Source: Candidatus Anammoximicrobium sp. (GTDB lineage: Bacteria > Planctomycetota > Planctomycetia > Pirellulales > Pirellulaceae). Taken from it: a stretch of 64,000 nt of DNA. The stretch is taken from positions 1 to 64,000 of the forward strand of contig JAAYYU010000287.1 of the NCBI GenBank assembly GCA_012515235.1, given 5' to 3'. The notes under the pieces are model-generated. The model was not told the origin of the DNA, did not search any database, and saw only the letters and a program-made list of their open reading frames with translations. Below, piece after piece: positions 7,680-16,559 of this stretch. The translations under genes were made by a program, and so were the position numbers. Positions within the stretch are counted from its first letter, which is position 1; the number at the start of each line of letters is the position of its first letter.

Positions 7680-10145
7680 ATGAATCTTCGCCTCCCTTCT
7701 TCTTTGGCAGCCGTCGCGATCGTCGCCGGTTTGTTGTTGACCCGTGTCCGGGCCGGCGAGCCGCCCGTCCCGTTTCCGGTCAAGACGGCGCTGGTCGGCG
7801 AAGCGGTGGCGCCGCCGGGCGAGTGGGTCTTGTGGTACCGCCAGCCGGCGGAGAAATGGGAGCAGGCGTTGCCGGTGGGCAACGGCTGGATGGGGGCGAT
7901 GGTCTTTGGCGGCGTGCAGGCGGAACGGGTGCAGTTCAACGAGCACACCGTGTGGACCGGCAGGCCGCGGGCCTACCATCACGAAGGCGCCGTGAAGTTC
8001 CTGCCGGAAATCCGCCGGTTGTTGTGGGAGGGCAAGCAGCGCGATGCGGAGCAGTTGGCGACGCGGGAGTTCATGAGCGTCCCGTTGCGGCAGTTTGCCT
8101 ATCAGCCGTGTGGCGATTTGTGGCTGGAGTTTCCGGAACACCGCCAGGCTGCCTCGTACCGGCGCTGGTTGGATCTGGACTCGGCCGTGTGCACCACCGA
8201 GTACCGCCTTGGCGAGGCCCTGATTCGCCGCGAGGTCTTTGCCTCGCATCCCGACCGGATGATCGTCGTGCGAGTCACGTCCGATCAGCCGGGGCGGCTC
8301 AGCGGCGTCGTCCGTCTGACCAGCCCGCACAGCGATTCGCAAGTCCAGGTAGCGGGCGCCGACGCGCTGGTGCTGCGTGGCCAGGTTCAGGCCGACGGCG
8401 TGCAGTTTGAGAGTCGCGCTCAGGTTTCGGTCGAAGGCGGCCAGCTGGCGGCGGCTGCGGGCGCGTTACGGGTCACGGGCGCCACAGCCCTGACCATCCG
8501 TGTGGTTGCCGCGACGAACTTTGCGAACTTCCGCGAGTTGACCGCGGATCCGGCGGCCCGCTGTGCCGAGGCGTTGGCCCAGGCGGCGGACCAATCCTGG
8601 GATGCGTTGCAGGCGGTTCATCTGGCCGATCATCAGTCGCTGTTCCGCCGCGTGCAGCTGGATCTGGGCCGCACGGAGCAAGCCCGCCAGCCGACGGACG
8701 AGCGGATCGTCGGGTTCGCCGCCGGCCGCGATCCGCAGCTGGCGGCCCTGGTGTTCCAGTACGGCCGCTATCTGTTGATCGGCTGCAGCCGCCCCGGCGG
8801 CCAGCCGGCCAATCTGCAGGGCGTCTGGAACGAGAGTCTGCGGCCGCCGTGGGACAGCAAGTACACCTGCAACATCAACACCCAGATGAATTACTGGCCG
8901 GCGGAAGTCGCCAATTTGAGCTCCTGCGCCGAACCGTTGTTTGCCGCGTTGGACGAGCTGGTCGTCTCCGGCCGCGCGACGGCCAAGGCCCACTACGGCG
9001 CATGCGGCTGGGTGCTGCACCACAATTTCGATCTGTGGCGGGGCACCGCGCCCATCAACGCCTCCAACCACGGGATTTGGGTCACCGGCGGCGCGTGGCT
9101 TAGTCTGCACCTGTGGGAGCATTATGTGTATTCGCAGGACGAACGGTTCCTCCGGCAGCGGGCCTATCCGGTGATGAAGGAAGCGGCGTTGTTCTTCACC
9201 GATTTCCTGGTCCAGGATCCGAAAACGGGCTGGCTCGTCTCCGGTCCGTCGAACAGCCCGGAGCAAGGCGGACTGGTAATGGGCCCCACGATGGACCACC
9301 AGATCATCCGCTCGCTGTTCGAGGCCTGCCGCGAAGCGGCTCGGGTGCTGGACGTCGACCGGGAATTCGCGGCCCAACTGGCGGACGTGTGCAAGCGGAT
9401 CGCGCCCAACCAGATCGGCCGGCACGGCCAGCTGCAGGAGTGGCTCGAAGACCGGGACGACCCGCAGAACCAGCACCGGCACGTTTCGCATCTATGGGGC
9501 GTTTATCCCGGTTGCGACATCACTTGGCAGCAGCCCGATCTGTTCCGAGCCGCGCAACAATCGTTGATCTTCCGCGGCGACGCCGCCACCGGCTGGTCGA
9601 TGGGCTGGAAAGTGAACCTCTGGGCCCGCTTCCTGGATGGCGATCACGCCTCTCTGATCCTGCAGAACCTGCTGGGGCCGATCGGCAGGGCCGGCCAAGG
9701 CGGGATGTATCCCAACTTGTTCGACGCCCACCCGCCGTTCCAAATCGACGGCAACTTCGGCGCCTGTGCCGGCATCGCCGAAATGCTGCTGCAAAGCCAC
9801 GCGAGAGAGGCGGAAGCGAGCGGCAGGAAGGCGCCAGGAGAAGCACCGAAAGACACCGCCGGTCCGAGCGGAGCCCCTTGCTGCACCCTGCCGCCTTCCC
9901 CGTTCCTCCTGCACCTGCTCCCCGCGCTGCCTGCCGCCTGGCCCGCGGGGTCGGTGCGAGGTCTGCGGGCGCGGGGCGGCTTTGAGGTCGATTTCGACTG
10001 GCAGTCCGGCCAGCTCCGATCGGCCGTCATCCGCAGCACGGCCGGCGAAGCGTGTCGGGTCCGCCACGGTGACCGAACCGTGCTCGTGAACGCCGAGCCG
10101 GGGCAAACCGTCCGCTTGAACGCGGCCCTGGAGCGTCTGCCGTGA
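7680..10145 (+). CDS. Secreted GH95 alpha-L-fucosidase-like enzyme
   Basis: An 821-aa protein with a signal peptide (MNLRLPSSLAAVAIVAGLLL). It matches glycoside hydrolase family 95, which removes alpha-L-fucose (or L-galactose) by inversion. The N-terminal domain has WYRQPAEKWEQALPVGNGWMGAMVFG; the (alpha/alpha)6 barrel has the catalytic Asn pair N398/N400 in NINTQMNYWPAE, the putative general acid Glu near residue 528 in NSPEQGG, and DGNFGACAGIAEML with D690. About 35 residues (706-740) interrupt the normally continuous HDG-to-LLPALP segment and are Pro-rich with LPPSPF. The start at 7680 has a CAGGAA upstream and leads straight into the signal. Confidence 0.9.
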   Translation: MNLRLPSSLAAVAIVAGLLLTRVRAGEPPVPFPVKTALVGEAVAPPGEWVLWYRQPAEKWEQALPVGNGWMGAMVFGGVQAERVQFNEHTVWTGRPRAYHHEGAVKFLPEIRRLLWEGKQRDAEQLATREFMSVPLRQFAYQPCGDLWLEFPEHRQAASYRRWLDLDSAVCTTEYRLGEALIRREVFASHPDRMIVVRVTSDQPGRLSGVVRLTSPHSDSQVQVAGADALVLRGQVQADGVQFESRAQVSVEGGQLAAAAGALRVTGATALTIRVVAATNFANFRELTADPAARCAEALAQAADQSWDALQAVHLADHQSLFRRVQLDLGRTEQARQPTDERIVGFAAGRDPQLAALVFQYGRYLLIGCSRPGGQPANLQGVWNESLRPPWDSKYTCNINTQMNYWPAEVANLSSCAEPLFAALDELVVSGRATAKAHYGACGWVLHHNFDLWRGTAPINASNHGIWVTGGAWLSLHLWEHYVYSQDERFLRQRAYPVMKEAALFFTDFLVQDPKTGWLVSGPSNSPEQGGLVMGPTMDHQIIRSLFEACREAARVLDVDREFAAQLADVCKRIAPNQIGRHGQLQEWLEDRDDPQNQHRHVSHLWGVYPGCDITWQQPDLFRAAQQSLIFRGDAATGWSMGWKVNLWARFLDGDHASLILQNLLGPIGRAGQGGMYPNLFDAHPPFQIDGNFGACAGIAEMLLQSHAREAEASGRKAPGEAPKDTAGPSGAPCCTLPPSPFLLHLLPALPAAWPAGSVRGLRARGGFEVDFDWQSGQLRSAVIRSTAGEACRVRHGDRTVLVNAEPGQTVRLNAALERLP

Positions 10146-10215
10146 ACGCGACACGGCGGGCGGCGAGACGGCGCGAGCCGAGACGACGGGGTCTGGTTCT
10201 CCGCGCCCGCCCGCG

Positions 10216-10958
10216 TCAAGGTCCTGCCGGACGGGGAGCTGTCAGGACGCTTTTCAGTTCTTCCAGATCGATCGGCTTGACCAGGTGCCAATCGAAGCCG
10301 GCTTGCTGCACGGCCGCATAATCCTCCGCCCGGCCGTATCCGGTCAGGGCCACGAGCCGGACGTGGTCGGGACCGAACCTGGCGCGAACTCGGCGGGCCA
10401 CTTCGTAGCCGTCCAAGCCGGGCAAGCCGATATCCACCAGCGCGACGTCGGGGTGCTCCCGTTCGATGATCTCCAATCCCTGCCAGCCGTCTTCGGCCGT
10501 CAGCACCTGATGTCCATCCAGCGCCAAGAGCGACTGCAGCATCGTTCGGCTGTCGGCGTTGTCCTCCACGATCAGGACTTTGGCGCCGGCGGCCGGTGGG
10601 GCCGCGGCCGGTTCGGCCGGCGGGGCAGCTGGCCGCTCCTCCGTCAACGGCAATTCCACGATGAATTCGCTGCCCTTGCCCGGCCCGTCGCTCCCTGCCC
10701 AGACCTTGCCCTTGTGCATCCGCACCAGGGTCCGGACCAGCGTAAGTCCCACGCCCATCCCGCCGTGCGTGCGGTCCCAGCCGGACTCGACCTGCACAAA
10801 CAAATCGAAGATCCTGTGCAGCATCTCAGCCCGGATGCCCAGCCCCGAGTCCCGCACACGGATGACGGCCTTGTTCTGCTCGCGGCAGACGTTCAGCCAG
10901 ATCCGGCCGCCCGGCGGCGTGTACTTGACGGCGTTGCTGAGCAAAATTGATCTGAGCC
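10216..10958 (-). pseudogene. 5'-truncated hybrid histidine kinase/response regulator
   Basis: The readable part begins inside the kinase ATPase domain (N box LLSNAVKYTPPGG), continues through G1 and G2 boxes (RDSGLGI, GMGVGLTLVRTL), a Pro/Ala linker, and a complete receiver domain (VLIVEDNADSR, phospho-acceptor Asp in ALVDIGLPG, LVALTGYG, LVKPI). The dimerisation domain with the phospho-His and all sensor domains are missing. The frame continues upstream into the hairpin repeat at 10985-11136, so any start codon there is repeat-derived. Most simply this is a gene beheaded by repeat insertion or by a deletion ending at it. It could still be expressed as a receiver fragment. Confidence 0.7.
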
Positions 10959-10984
10959 CTGGCAATGGCATGGTCGCGCGAAAT

Positions 10985-11136
10985 GGGGTCAGGCTTCCAG
11001 AATTCAGTTTTGGCCGAGTTGGGTGCCAGCCACGTCGTATGACTCTGCTCGGCCAAAATTGAATTCTGGAAGCCTGACCCCAGCACCGAAACCGTGACTT
11101 CATCAACGATGCGGAAAAGTGCTGAAATCCCGTTTG
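10985..11136. repeat. Hairpin repeat element, copy 1
   Basis: Two 34-bp imperfect inverted arms (10985-11018, starting GGGGTCAGGCTTCCAGAATTC, and 11048-11081) enclose a short spacer, 97 bp in all. A 55-bp tail (GCACCGAAACCGTGACTTCAT... to 11136) is shared with copy 2. It resembles REP/RAYT-associated palindromic repeats. No transposase gene is present. Confidence 0.85.
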
Positions 11137-11536
11137 GTGCTAGCATGGCTCCCACCGTCGGCTGGACCGCGCTCTGGTCCGCCAAGTCGGTTTGCGATCT
11201 GACGGCCAAGACCCCACGCATTCGTCGGGCGGCAAGTGAAGCAAATCAACGCTCTGCCGACTGGCAGAACGCGAGCCGCTCTGCTAGCTTCGTGGGCCAG
11301 CGGTGATGAACTGCCGAGACGGACGGAAAGCGGTAGCGGCCTCCGGCGTTTTGAGCGGGGGGACGCGCCTGGTCGGCGTCTTGTCGCCGGCCGGTTTCCA
11401 GGCCGGGGAGTTGGAACGACCATCCGGCGACCGAGTCGGCTGCGGCGTCTGCGTTGGCCAACCGCCCCAAGGCTGAGATCGCGAGCCTGATGCGCGGGCC
11501 CGAGTAACGTTCCTTCGTTTTTTGGGGAGCTACGCC
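11137..11536. other. Stretch without a recognisable gene
   Basis: About 400 bp between the repeat and the downstream gene. Open frames on both strands show no codon-position GC bias or protein-like composition that I can defend. It may hold lost upstream parts of the kinase gene or simple promoter DNA; no clear -10/-35 was seen. Confidence 0.4.
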
Positions 11537-13090
11537 ATGAACCGACCTTTGTGTTTCCGCTATCCGTCTAGCCGTCCGGCGGGCCTGCTGCTGTCGGCGA
11601 CCCTCCTGCTGTCGGCGGGCCTCGCGTTCTTCCTGCCGGACCTGAGAGCGGCTCAGCCCGCTGCGAGCCGTGACCTGATCCGCCTGGAAAACGAAAAACC
11701 GGGCACGTCCGATTGGCAATTGACGTACGTCCGGCTGGACACGTCGGGGCCGGCCGGCACCCGCTCTCCCGGCATCGAAGGCTACTGCTCGCGGCAATCG
11801 GTCGTCGCTGGCGAGACGATCGAGTTTTTTGTCAGCACGGAACCCGAAGGCCAGTTCACGATCGAGATCTTCCGGATGGGCTACTACGGCGGACTGGGCG
11901 CCCGGCTGATGCAGACGCTGGGGCCGTTGGACGGCAAGCCGCAACCCATCCCGCCCGCCGGCGAGCGGCGGATTCGCGAGTGCCGTTGGGAGCCGAGTGC
12001 CCGGCTGGTGATCCCGGCCGATTGGACCAGCGGCGTCTATCTGGGCCGGCTGTCCCGCGTGCCCAATCCCGACGGGACCATGCCCTGGCAAAGCTACGTG
12101 ATCTTCATCGTCCGGGATGACCGGCCGGCGGACATTCTGTTTCAATGTCCGGACAACACGTGGCAGGCCTACAACCGCTGGCCCGACACCTACTCGCTGT
12201 ACATCGATCCGGGAAACAAGTTCGCCTGGTGCAACAACACGGTCGATGTGAGCTTCGACCGGCCCTATGGCAAGTACGTGCAGATCTACGAGAACCCGCA
12301 GTCTGTCGGTTCGGGCGAGTTCCTGTGCTGGGAATTCCCGTTGTGCTATTGGCTGGAGCAGCACGGGTACGACGTCAGCTACTGCTCCAACAGCGACATG
12401 CTTACGCCGGACCGCGGGGCCAAGTGCAAGGCGTTCATCAGCGTGGGGCACGACGAGTACTGGGACTTGCGCCAGTACGAAAGCGTGCTGGAAATGACGC
12501 GTCGCGGCACGTGCGTCCTGTTTCTGTCGGGCAACGCCGTGTGCTATGTCACGCCCTTCCGCGCCGGGTTCGACGGCCGCCCCAACCGGATCATTTCTCG
12601 CAAGGGGCCGTTCCAGGGGCTGACGATGGGCCCGGAACCGCCGCAGACCACGTTTGACTACGTGGGACCGGACGAGGGCCTGCTGCTGGGCGCCCGCAAC
12701 ATCCTGCCCTGCAATGGCGGCGGCGACTGGGTGTGCGCCAAGCCGGAGCACTGGATCTTCGCGGGCACCGGCATGAAGAAAGGCGATCGGATCCGCGGGC
12801 TGGTGGGCTGGGAATTCCACGGCCTGCCGGCGCCGTTGCCCGGCCTGGAGGTCGTGGCGGACGGCTTTGCCCTGCACGGCGGCACGCGCCCTGTCCCCTA
12901 CCAGGCGACGGTCCACCCGACGGCCCAGGGCGGGTTCGTGTTCAACGCTTCGACCATCTTCTGGAACACCGGCCTGAGCGCCCCGCCGGGTCACATGCCG
13001 CTGTGGAGCCACAACACGCGTCCTAACGGACCCGACCCGCGCGTGCAGCAGATCACCCACAACCTGCTGCGGCGGGCAATCGATCGCTAG
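11537..13090 (+). CDS. Secreted protein with N,N-dimethylformamidase beta-subunit-like domain
   Basis: A 517-aa protein. A long signal peptide (hydrophobic GLLLSATLLLSAGLAFFL) is followed by an N-terminal Ig-like sandwich (about 50-200: GYCSRQSVVAGETIEFFVS, IEIFRMGYYGG) and a large C-terminal domain with WQAYNRWPDTYSLY, FISVGHDEYWDL and FLSGNAVCY, which match the large subunit of dimethylformamidase. The GHDEYW motif is the most conserved segment. Related domains occur in many secreted proteins that are not amidases, so the substrate is unknown. GGGAGC precedes the ATG at 11537. The gene is flanked by the two hairpin repeats. Confidence 0.75.
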   Translation: MNRPLCFRYPSSRPAGLLLSATLLLSAGLAFFLPDLRAAQPAASRDLIRLENEKPGTSDWQLTYVRLDTSGPAGTRSPGIEGYCSRQSVVAGETIEFFVSTEPEGQFTIEIFRMGYYGGLGARLMQTLGPLDGKPQPIPPAGERRIRECRWEPSARLVIPADWTSGVYLGRLSRVPNPDGTMPWQSYVIFIVRDDRPADILFQCPDNTWQAYNRWPDTYSLYIDPGNKFAWCNNTVDVSFDRPYGKYVQIYENPQSVGSGEFLCWEFPLCYWLEQHGYDVSYCSNSDMLTPDRGAKCKAFISVGHDEYWDLRQYESVLEMTRRGTCVLFLSGNAVCYVTPFRAGFDGRPNRIISRKGPFQGLTMGPEPPQTTFDYVGPDEGLLLGARNILPCNGGGDWVCAKPEHWIFAGTGMKKGDRIRGLVGWEFHGLPAPLPGLEVVADGFALHGGTRPVPYQATVHPTAQGGFVFNASTIFWNTGLSAPPGHMPLWSHNTRPNGPDPRVQQITHNLLRRAIDR

Positions 13091-13112
13091 GAGCCTGTTG
13101 AGCACCTTGAAT

Positions 13113-13265
13113 GGGGTCAGGCTTACAGAATTCGTTTTTGGCCGATCGTGGCGCCAGCCCGATGGGACGAGCCTGCTCGGCCAAAACTGAATTCTGTAAG
13201 CCTGACCCCGGCACCGAAACCGTGACTTCATGCACGACGCGCAAAGGGTGACGCAATCCCGTTTG
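13113..13265. repeat. Hairpin repeat element, copy 2
   Basis: The core (13113-13209) is 97 bp, the same as copy 1, with matching inverted arms and the same orientation. The shared tail runs to 13265. The arms carry GCTTACAG where copy 1 has GCTTCCAG, and the change is mirrored in the opposite arm, so base pairing has been kept. Confidence 0.85.
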
Positions 13266-13375
13266 TCGCGGGGGGCCAAGTGGCCCGCGTTCCGCTCTCC
13301 CCAGCGTCGCGGCGGTCGCGCCGACGGGATGTCACGGCCAGACGCCTCCCCATCCTGTCGCCTGACGCGGGGCGT

Positions 13376-13861
13376 TCAGCAGCGGGCTGCGTACAGTTCG
13401 GCAAACTCCAGGACCCAAGCGTCGACCAGTTCCAGGAACCTGGCGGGATCGGCGTCGGCGACGGCTTCGTGAAACTGCCGATTCAGCAGTTCTTTGTTGT
13501 GGACCGTGCCCTTGGCGGACAGTTCCAGGATCCGCATCGGGCTGTACGGCCGCACGGTGATCTCCAGGCGGCTGTAGTAGTTCTCGCGCCGCCCGCGGCC
13601 GAAGATGCGCACGTCGTCGCGGCGGCAGGCTGCTCCCCAGCCCCGCTCGCCGAAGATCGTCTCGACCTGGAATCCGGGAAAGTGCTGCGGCAAACGGCGG
13701 ATGCACTTCTCGATGTGCTCCGATAACTCCAGCCGATATTGCGAGTGTAGCCGCTTCAGGTCTTCTTCGTTCACCGAGCGCGCCGCGTCGGCCAGCGCTT
13801 GGGCGTCCCCCCGGCGCTGTCCCCGCTCGATCGCTTTTTTGAGTCGCTGTTCAAAATCCAT
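13376..13861 (-). CDS. Conserved-looking hypothetical protein
   Basis: A 161-aa protein with an amphipathic, charged N-terminus (MDFEQRLKKAIERGQRRGD) and a mixed alpha/beta body with GFQVETIFGERGWG, YYSRLEITVRPYSP and LELSAKGTVHNKELLNRQF. There is no signal peptide and no membrane segment. I do not recognise the family. The ATG at 13861 is preferred over one 45 bp upstream because the protein-like sequence begins there. It lies about 57 bp downstream of the sigma-54 activator gene on the same strand and may be co-transcribed. Confidence 0.6.
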   Translation of the reverse strand: MDFEQRLKKAIERGQRRGDAQALADAARSVNEEDLKRLHSQYRLELSEHIEKCIRRLPQHFPGFQVETIFGERGWGAACRRDDVRIFGRGRRENYYSRLEITVRPYSPMRILELSAKGTVHNKELLNRQFHEAVADADPARFLELVDAWVLEFAELYAARC

Positions 13862-13918
13862 GGCCAACCTTGGGAGAATAAGAAGGCAAACGCGGTTTTG
13901 CGTCAAGCCCCGGCCGGT

Positions 13919-16093
13919 TCAATCCTGCTCGAACTGGCCGCGCCGCCGGGCAATGCGATGCTTGCGCATCTTGCCGTACAGCGTGGTGGGCTTCAGCTTC
14001 AACATGGCCGCGGCGCCGCCGGGGCCGTAGATCTTGCCCCCGCACTGCCGAAGAGCGTCCAGGATCGCCTGCCGCTCGACTTCGGCAAACGGCAGCGCGG
14101 CCCGCGCCGCAGTCGCCGCACCGCCGTTGCCGGAGAGCCACTGGGCGTCGATCTCCAGCGTGTCGCCCCGGCTGACGATCACGGCCCGTTCGATGAGATT
14201 CTCCAGTTCGCGGACGTTGCCGGGCCAATCGTAGTTCATCAGCAACTCCATCGTCCGCCGGTTCACGCGGGTGATCTCCTTGTTCATGCGGGGAGCGAAT
14301 CGCGTCAGGAAGTGATTGATCAAAGCCGGAATGTCCTCGCGGCGTTCCCGCAGCGTGGGCACCTGAATCGGGAACACGTTCAGCCGGTAGAACAGATCCG
14401 CGCGAAAGCGGCCTTCGTCGATGTGTTTCTTCAGATCGCGGTTGGTGGCCGCGATGACGCGCACGTCGACGGGGATGGATTGATTGCCGCCCACCCGCTC
14501 GATCGTCCGTTCCTGCAGGACCCGCAGCAGCATGACCTGCGTCTCCACCGGGATTTCGGCGACTTCGTCCAGAAAGATGCTGCCGTGCTGCGCCAGTTCA
14601 AAACGGCCTTGACGCTGACCGGTGGCGCCCGTGAACGCCCCAGCCTCGTGGCCGAACATTTCGCTGGTGATCAGCGCGGGTGACAGGGCCGCGCAATTGA
14701 CCTTGACCAACAAATGCTCACGGCGCGAACTGAGGTCGTGAATGGCCCGGGCCACTAACTCCTTGCCGGTCCCCGTTTCGCCCAGGATCAGGACGGTGCT
14801 GTCGGTTCCGGCGACCTGCTCGACGGCCGCTCTCACCAGCCGCACCGGCTCGCTGTCGCCGACGATGTGCCCCGAGTCGTGCGTCGTCTTGATCTCGTCC
14901 TGCAAGTAAACGTTCTGCTCCTCCAACTGGGACTTCAAACGGGCGATCTCTCCGTAGGCCGAGGCGTTGTCCAGGGCGGTCGCCAGGTGGTCGCACCATT
15001 CGCCGAGCAGTTCCAAATCCCAGGCAGGGGACACGGCCGCCGCGCGCGAAGCGATGCCCAGGACGCCGAAGCTTGCGTCCCGACACACCAGCGGCAACTG
15101 GACGTAGACCCGATAGCCCTGCTCGTACAACCGCTCATCCTCCGGGTACACTCGCTCGCGCTCCAGATCGCTAACCACCCGCGGCTGGCGTTGCTCTAAA
15201 ACCCGCTGGACCGCCGTGCCCGACATCCGTTGCGCCGGGATGTCCAGCCATCGCCGGCGAGGGCGGAACTCCAACGCGAAACCATCGGGCTTCCCGTCGG
15301 CCTGCCTCAGCAGCAGCAGACTGACGCGGTCGCACTGCGCCAGACGGTGGATTTCCTCCGCCGCCGAACGAAACACCTCGCGCAGATCCAGACTCGCATT
15401 GACAATCCGCCCCAGACGCACCAGGGTCCGATATCGCGCCTCGGATCGCCGCAGTTGTTCCGTCTGACGCCGGACCTCGTCCTGCAACCGACCCAGGAAC
15501 CCGTCCTTCTCCCGGTTCGCCTCGGCCAACGCTTCGTTCCGTTGCCGCAACTCGGCCATCAACTGCGCTTTTTCCAAGCTGATCGCAATCTGACCCGCCA
15601 GAGCTCTCAGGACCGCGGTGTGCTCTTCCCTGTAGCTGTGCTTGTCTCGGCAGGAAAAAAAGACCACGCCGATCGGCCTGCCCTCGGCCAGCAGCGGCAG
15701 CGTCAGACTGGATCGCATGCCCTCTCGGACGATCAGTCCCGTCGAGGCCGACTCGGGCTTGGCACTTAAGTACGCCTCCAAATCGTTGATGATCCTCGGC
15801 TGCCCCGAGCGCAGAAGCGATTCCAGCGTCGAACCAGCCACGGGGGCAGAATAGCCTGCAGACAGCCGCGTTGCCCCGTCGCTGCGACACCAGATCGCCC
15901 GAAGCACTCCCTGCACATCGTCCAGCATGGCTACGCCGATCCGATTGTAGGGAACGATGCCCTGCAAGTTTTCGTAGATTGAGGTCAGCAGATCCTCAGG
16001 ACTCCGCCCGAGGTTCAGCCCCTCCAGGACTCGCTCGATGACAGATTGGCAGCCGCTTGCAGTCACCATGACAAACTTACCCCGATTGCTCAT
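13919..16093 (-). CDS. Sigma-54-dependent transcriptional activator with two GAF domains
   Basis: About 724 aa. Two GAF sensor domains (roughly residues 10-185 and 235-405, joined by a coiled linker) precede the AAA+ domain with Walker A GETGTGKE, the sigma-54-contacting GAFTGATG loop, Walker B GSIFLDEV and DWPGNVRELENL. A Fis-type helix-turn-helix (AAAMLKLKPTTLYGKMRKHRI) ends the protein. Such proteins hydrolyse ATP to open sigma-54 promoters from remote enhancers. There is no receiver domain, so a small molecule or redox signal is more likely than phosphorylation. Start uncertain: ATGs at 16099, 16093 and 16069 are all possible; GGGGTAAG precedes the last. Confidence 0.9.
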   Translation of the reverse strand: MSNRGKFVMVTASGCQSVIERVLEGLNLGRSPEDLLTSIYENLQGIVPYNRIGVAMLDDVQGVLRAIWCRSDGATRLSAGYSAPVAGSTLESLLRSGQPRIINDLEAYLSAKPESASTGLIVREGMRSSLTLPLLAEGRPIGVVFFSCRDKHSYREEHTAVLRALAGQIAISLEKAQLMAELRQRNEALAEANREKDGFLGRLQDEVRRQTEQLRRSEARYRTLVRLGRIVNASLDLREVFRSAAEEIHRLAQCDRVSLLLLRQADGKPDGFALEFRPRRRWLDIPAQRMSGTAVQRVLEQRQPRVVSDLERERVYPEDERLYEQGYRVYVQLPLVCRDASFGVLGIASRAAAVSPAWDLELLGEWCDHLATALDNASAYGEIARLKSQLEEQNVYLQDEIKTTHDSGHIVGDSEPVRLVRAAVEQVAGTDSTVLILGETGTGKELVARAIHDLSSRREHLLVKVNCAALSPALITSEMFGHEAGAFTGATGQRQGRFELAQHGSIFLDEVAEIPVETQVMLLRVLQERTIERVGGNQSIPVDVRVIAATNRDLKKHIDEGRFRADLFYRLNVFPIQVPTLRERREDIPALINHFLTRFAPRMNKEITRVNRRTMELLMNYDWPGNVRELENLIERAVIVSRGDTLEIDAQWLSGNGGAATAARAALPFAEVERQAILDALRQCGGKIYGPGGAAAMLKLKPTTLYGKMRKHRIARRRGQFEQD

Positions 16094-16559
16094 CCACATT
16101 TCGTCATTCAACCAATTATTGACAATTCTACAACGGTTATCTAGAGGTTTGCAGGCTCGACCTTGTTCCGTAACAGAATCGAGCAAGACTGGCTGCAGTA
16201 CGGCAACTGAAGGGCGGTCGGGCGGTCGATATTCCAGCGTTTGCCAACAAAATGGGCGACCAAATTTCGACACTGGCCGGAAGTAATGCTTCCTGTCGCC
16301 GCCCGCACAACGTGGATTGGATTCCTGATGACCGTTGTTAAGTCTTTTATCAGAAAATATTTACGGCGAATCAAGCCAGCTTGCATGACGAACGGTTACG
16401 CGGATGGTACGGGGATTGCACTTAAGGCGGTCGTTTGAAATCGTCGGCTTGCGTCAGTCAGAGACTAAGGCCCAGCCGGAAAGCGATGCGTCGGCGACGT
16501 TTGAGAACGCATCCAATCGAAGAATGCACATCAACCCATACCAGGAAGAGAGGGTTGCG
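16094..16559. other. Divergent intergenic region with a promoter candidate
   Basis: A comparatively AT-rich 466-bp spacer between divergently transcribed regulator genes. On the plus strand TTGTTA (16335-16340), 17 bp, TATTTA (16358-16363) is a plausible sigma-70 promoter for the downstream sigma factor. No protein-like frame was found beyond possible upstream extensions of the two neighbouring genes. Confidence 0.4.
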
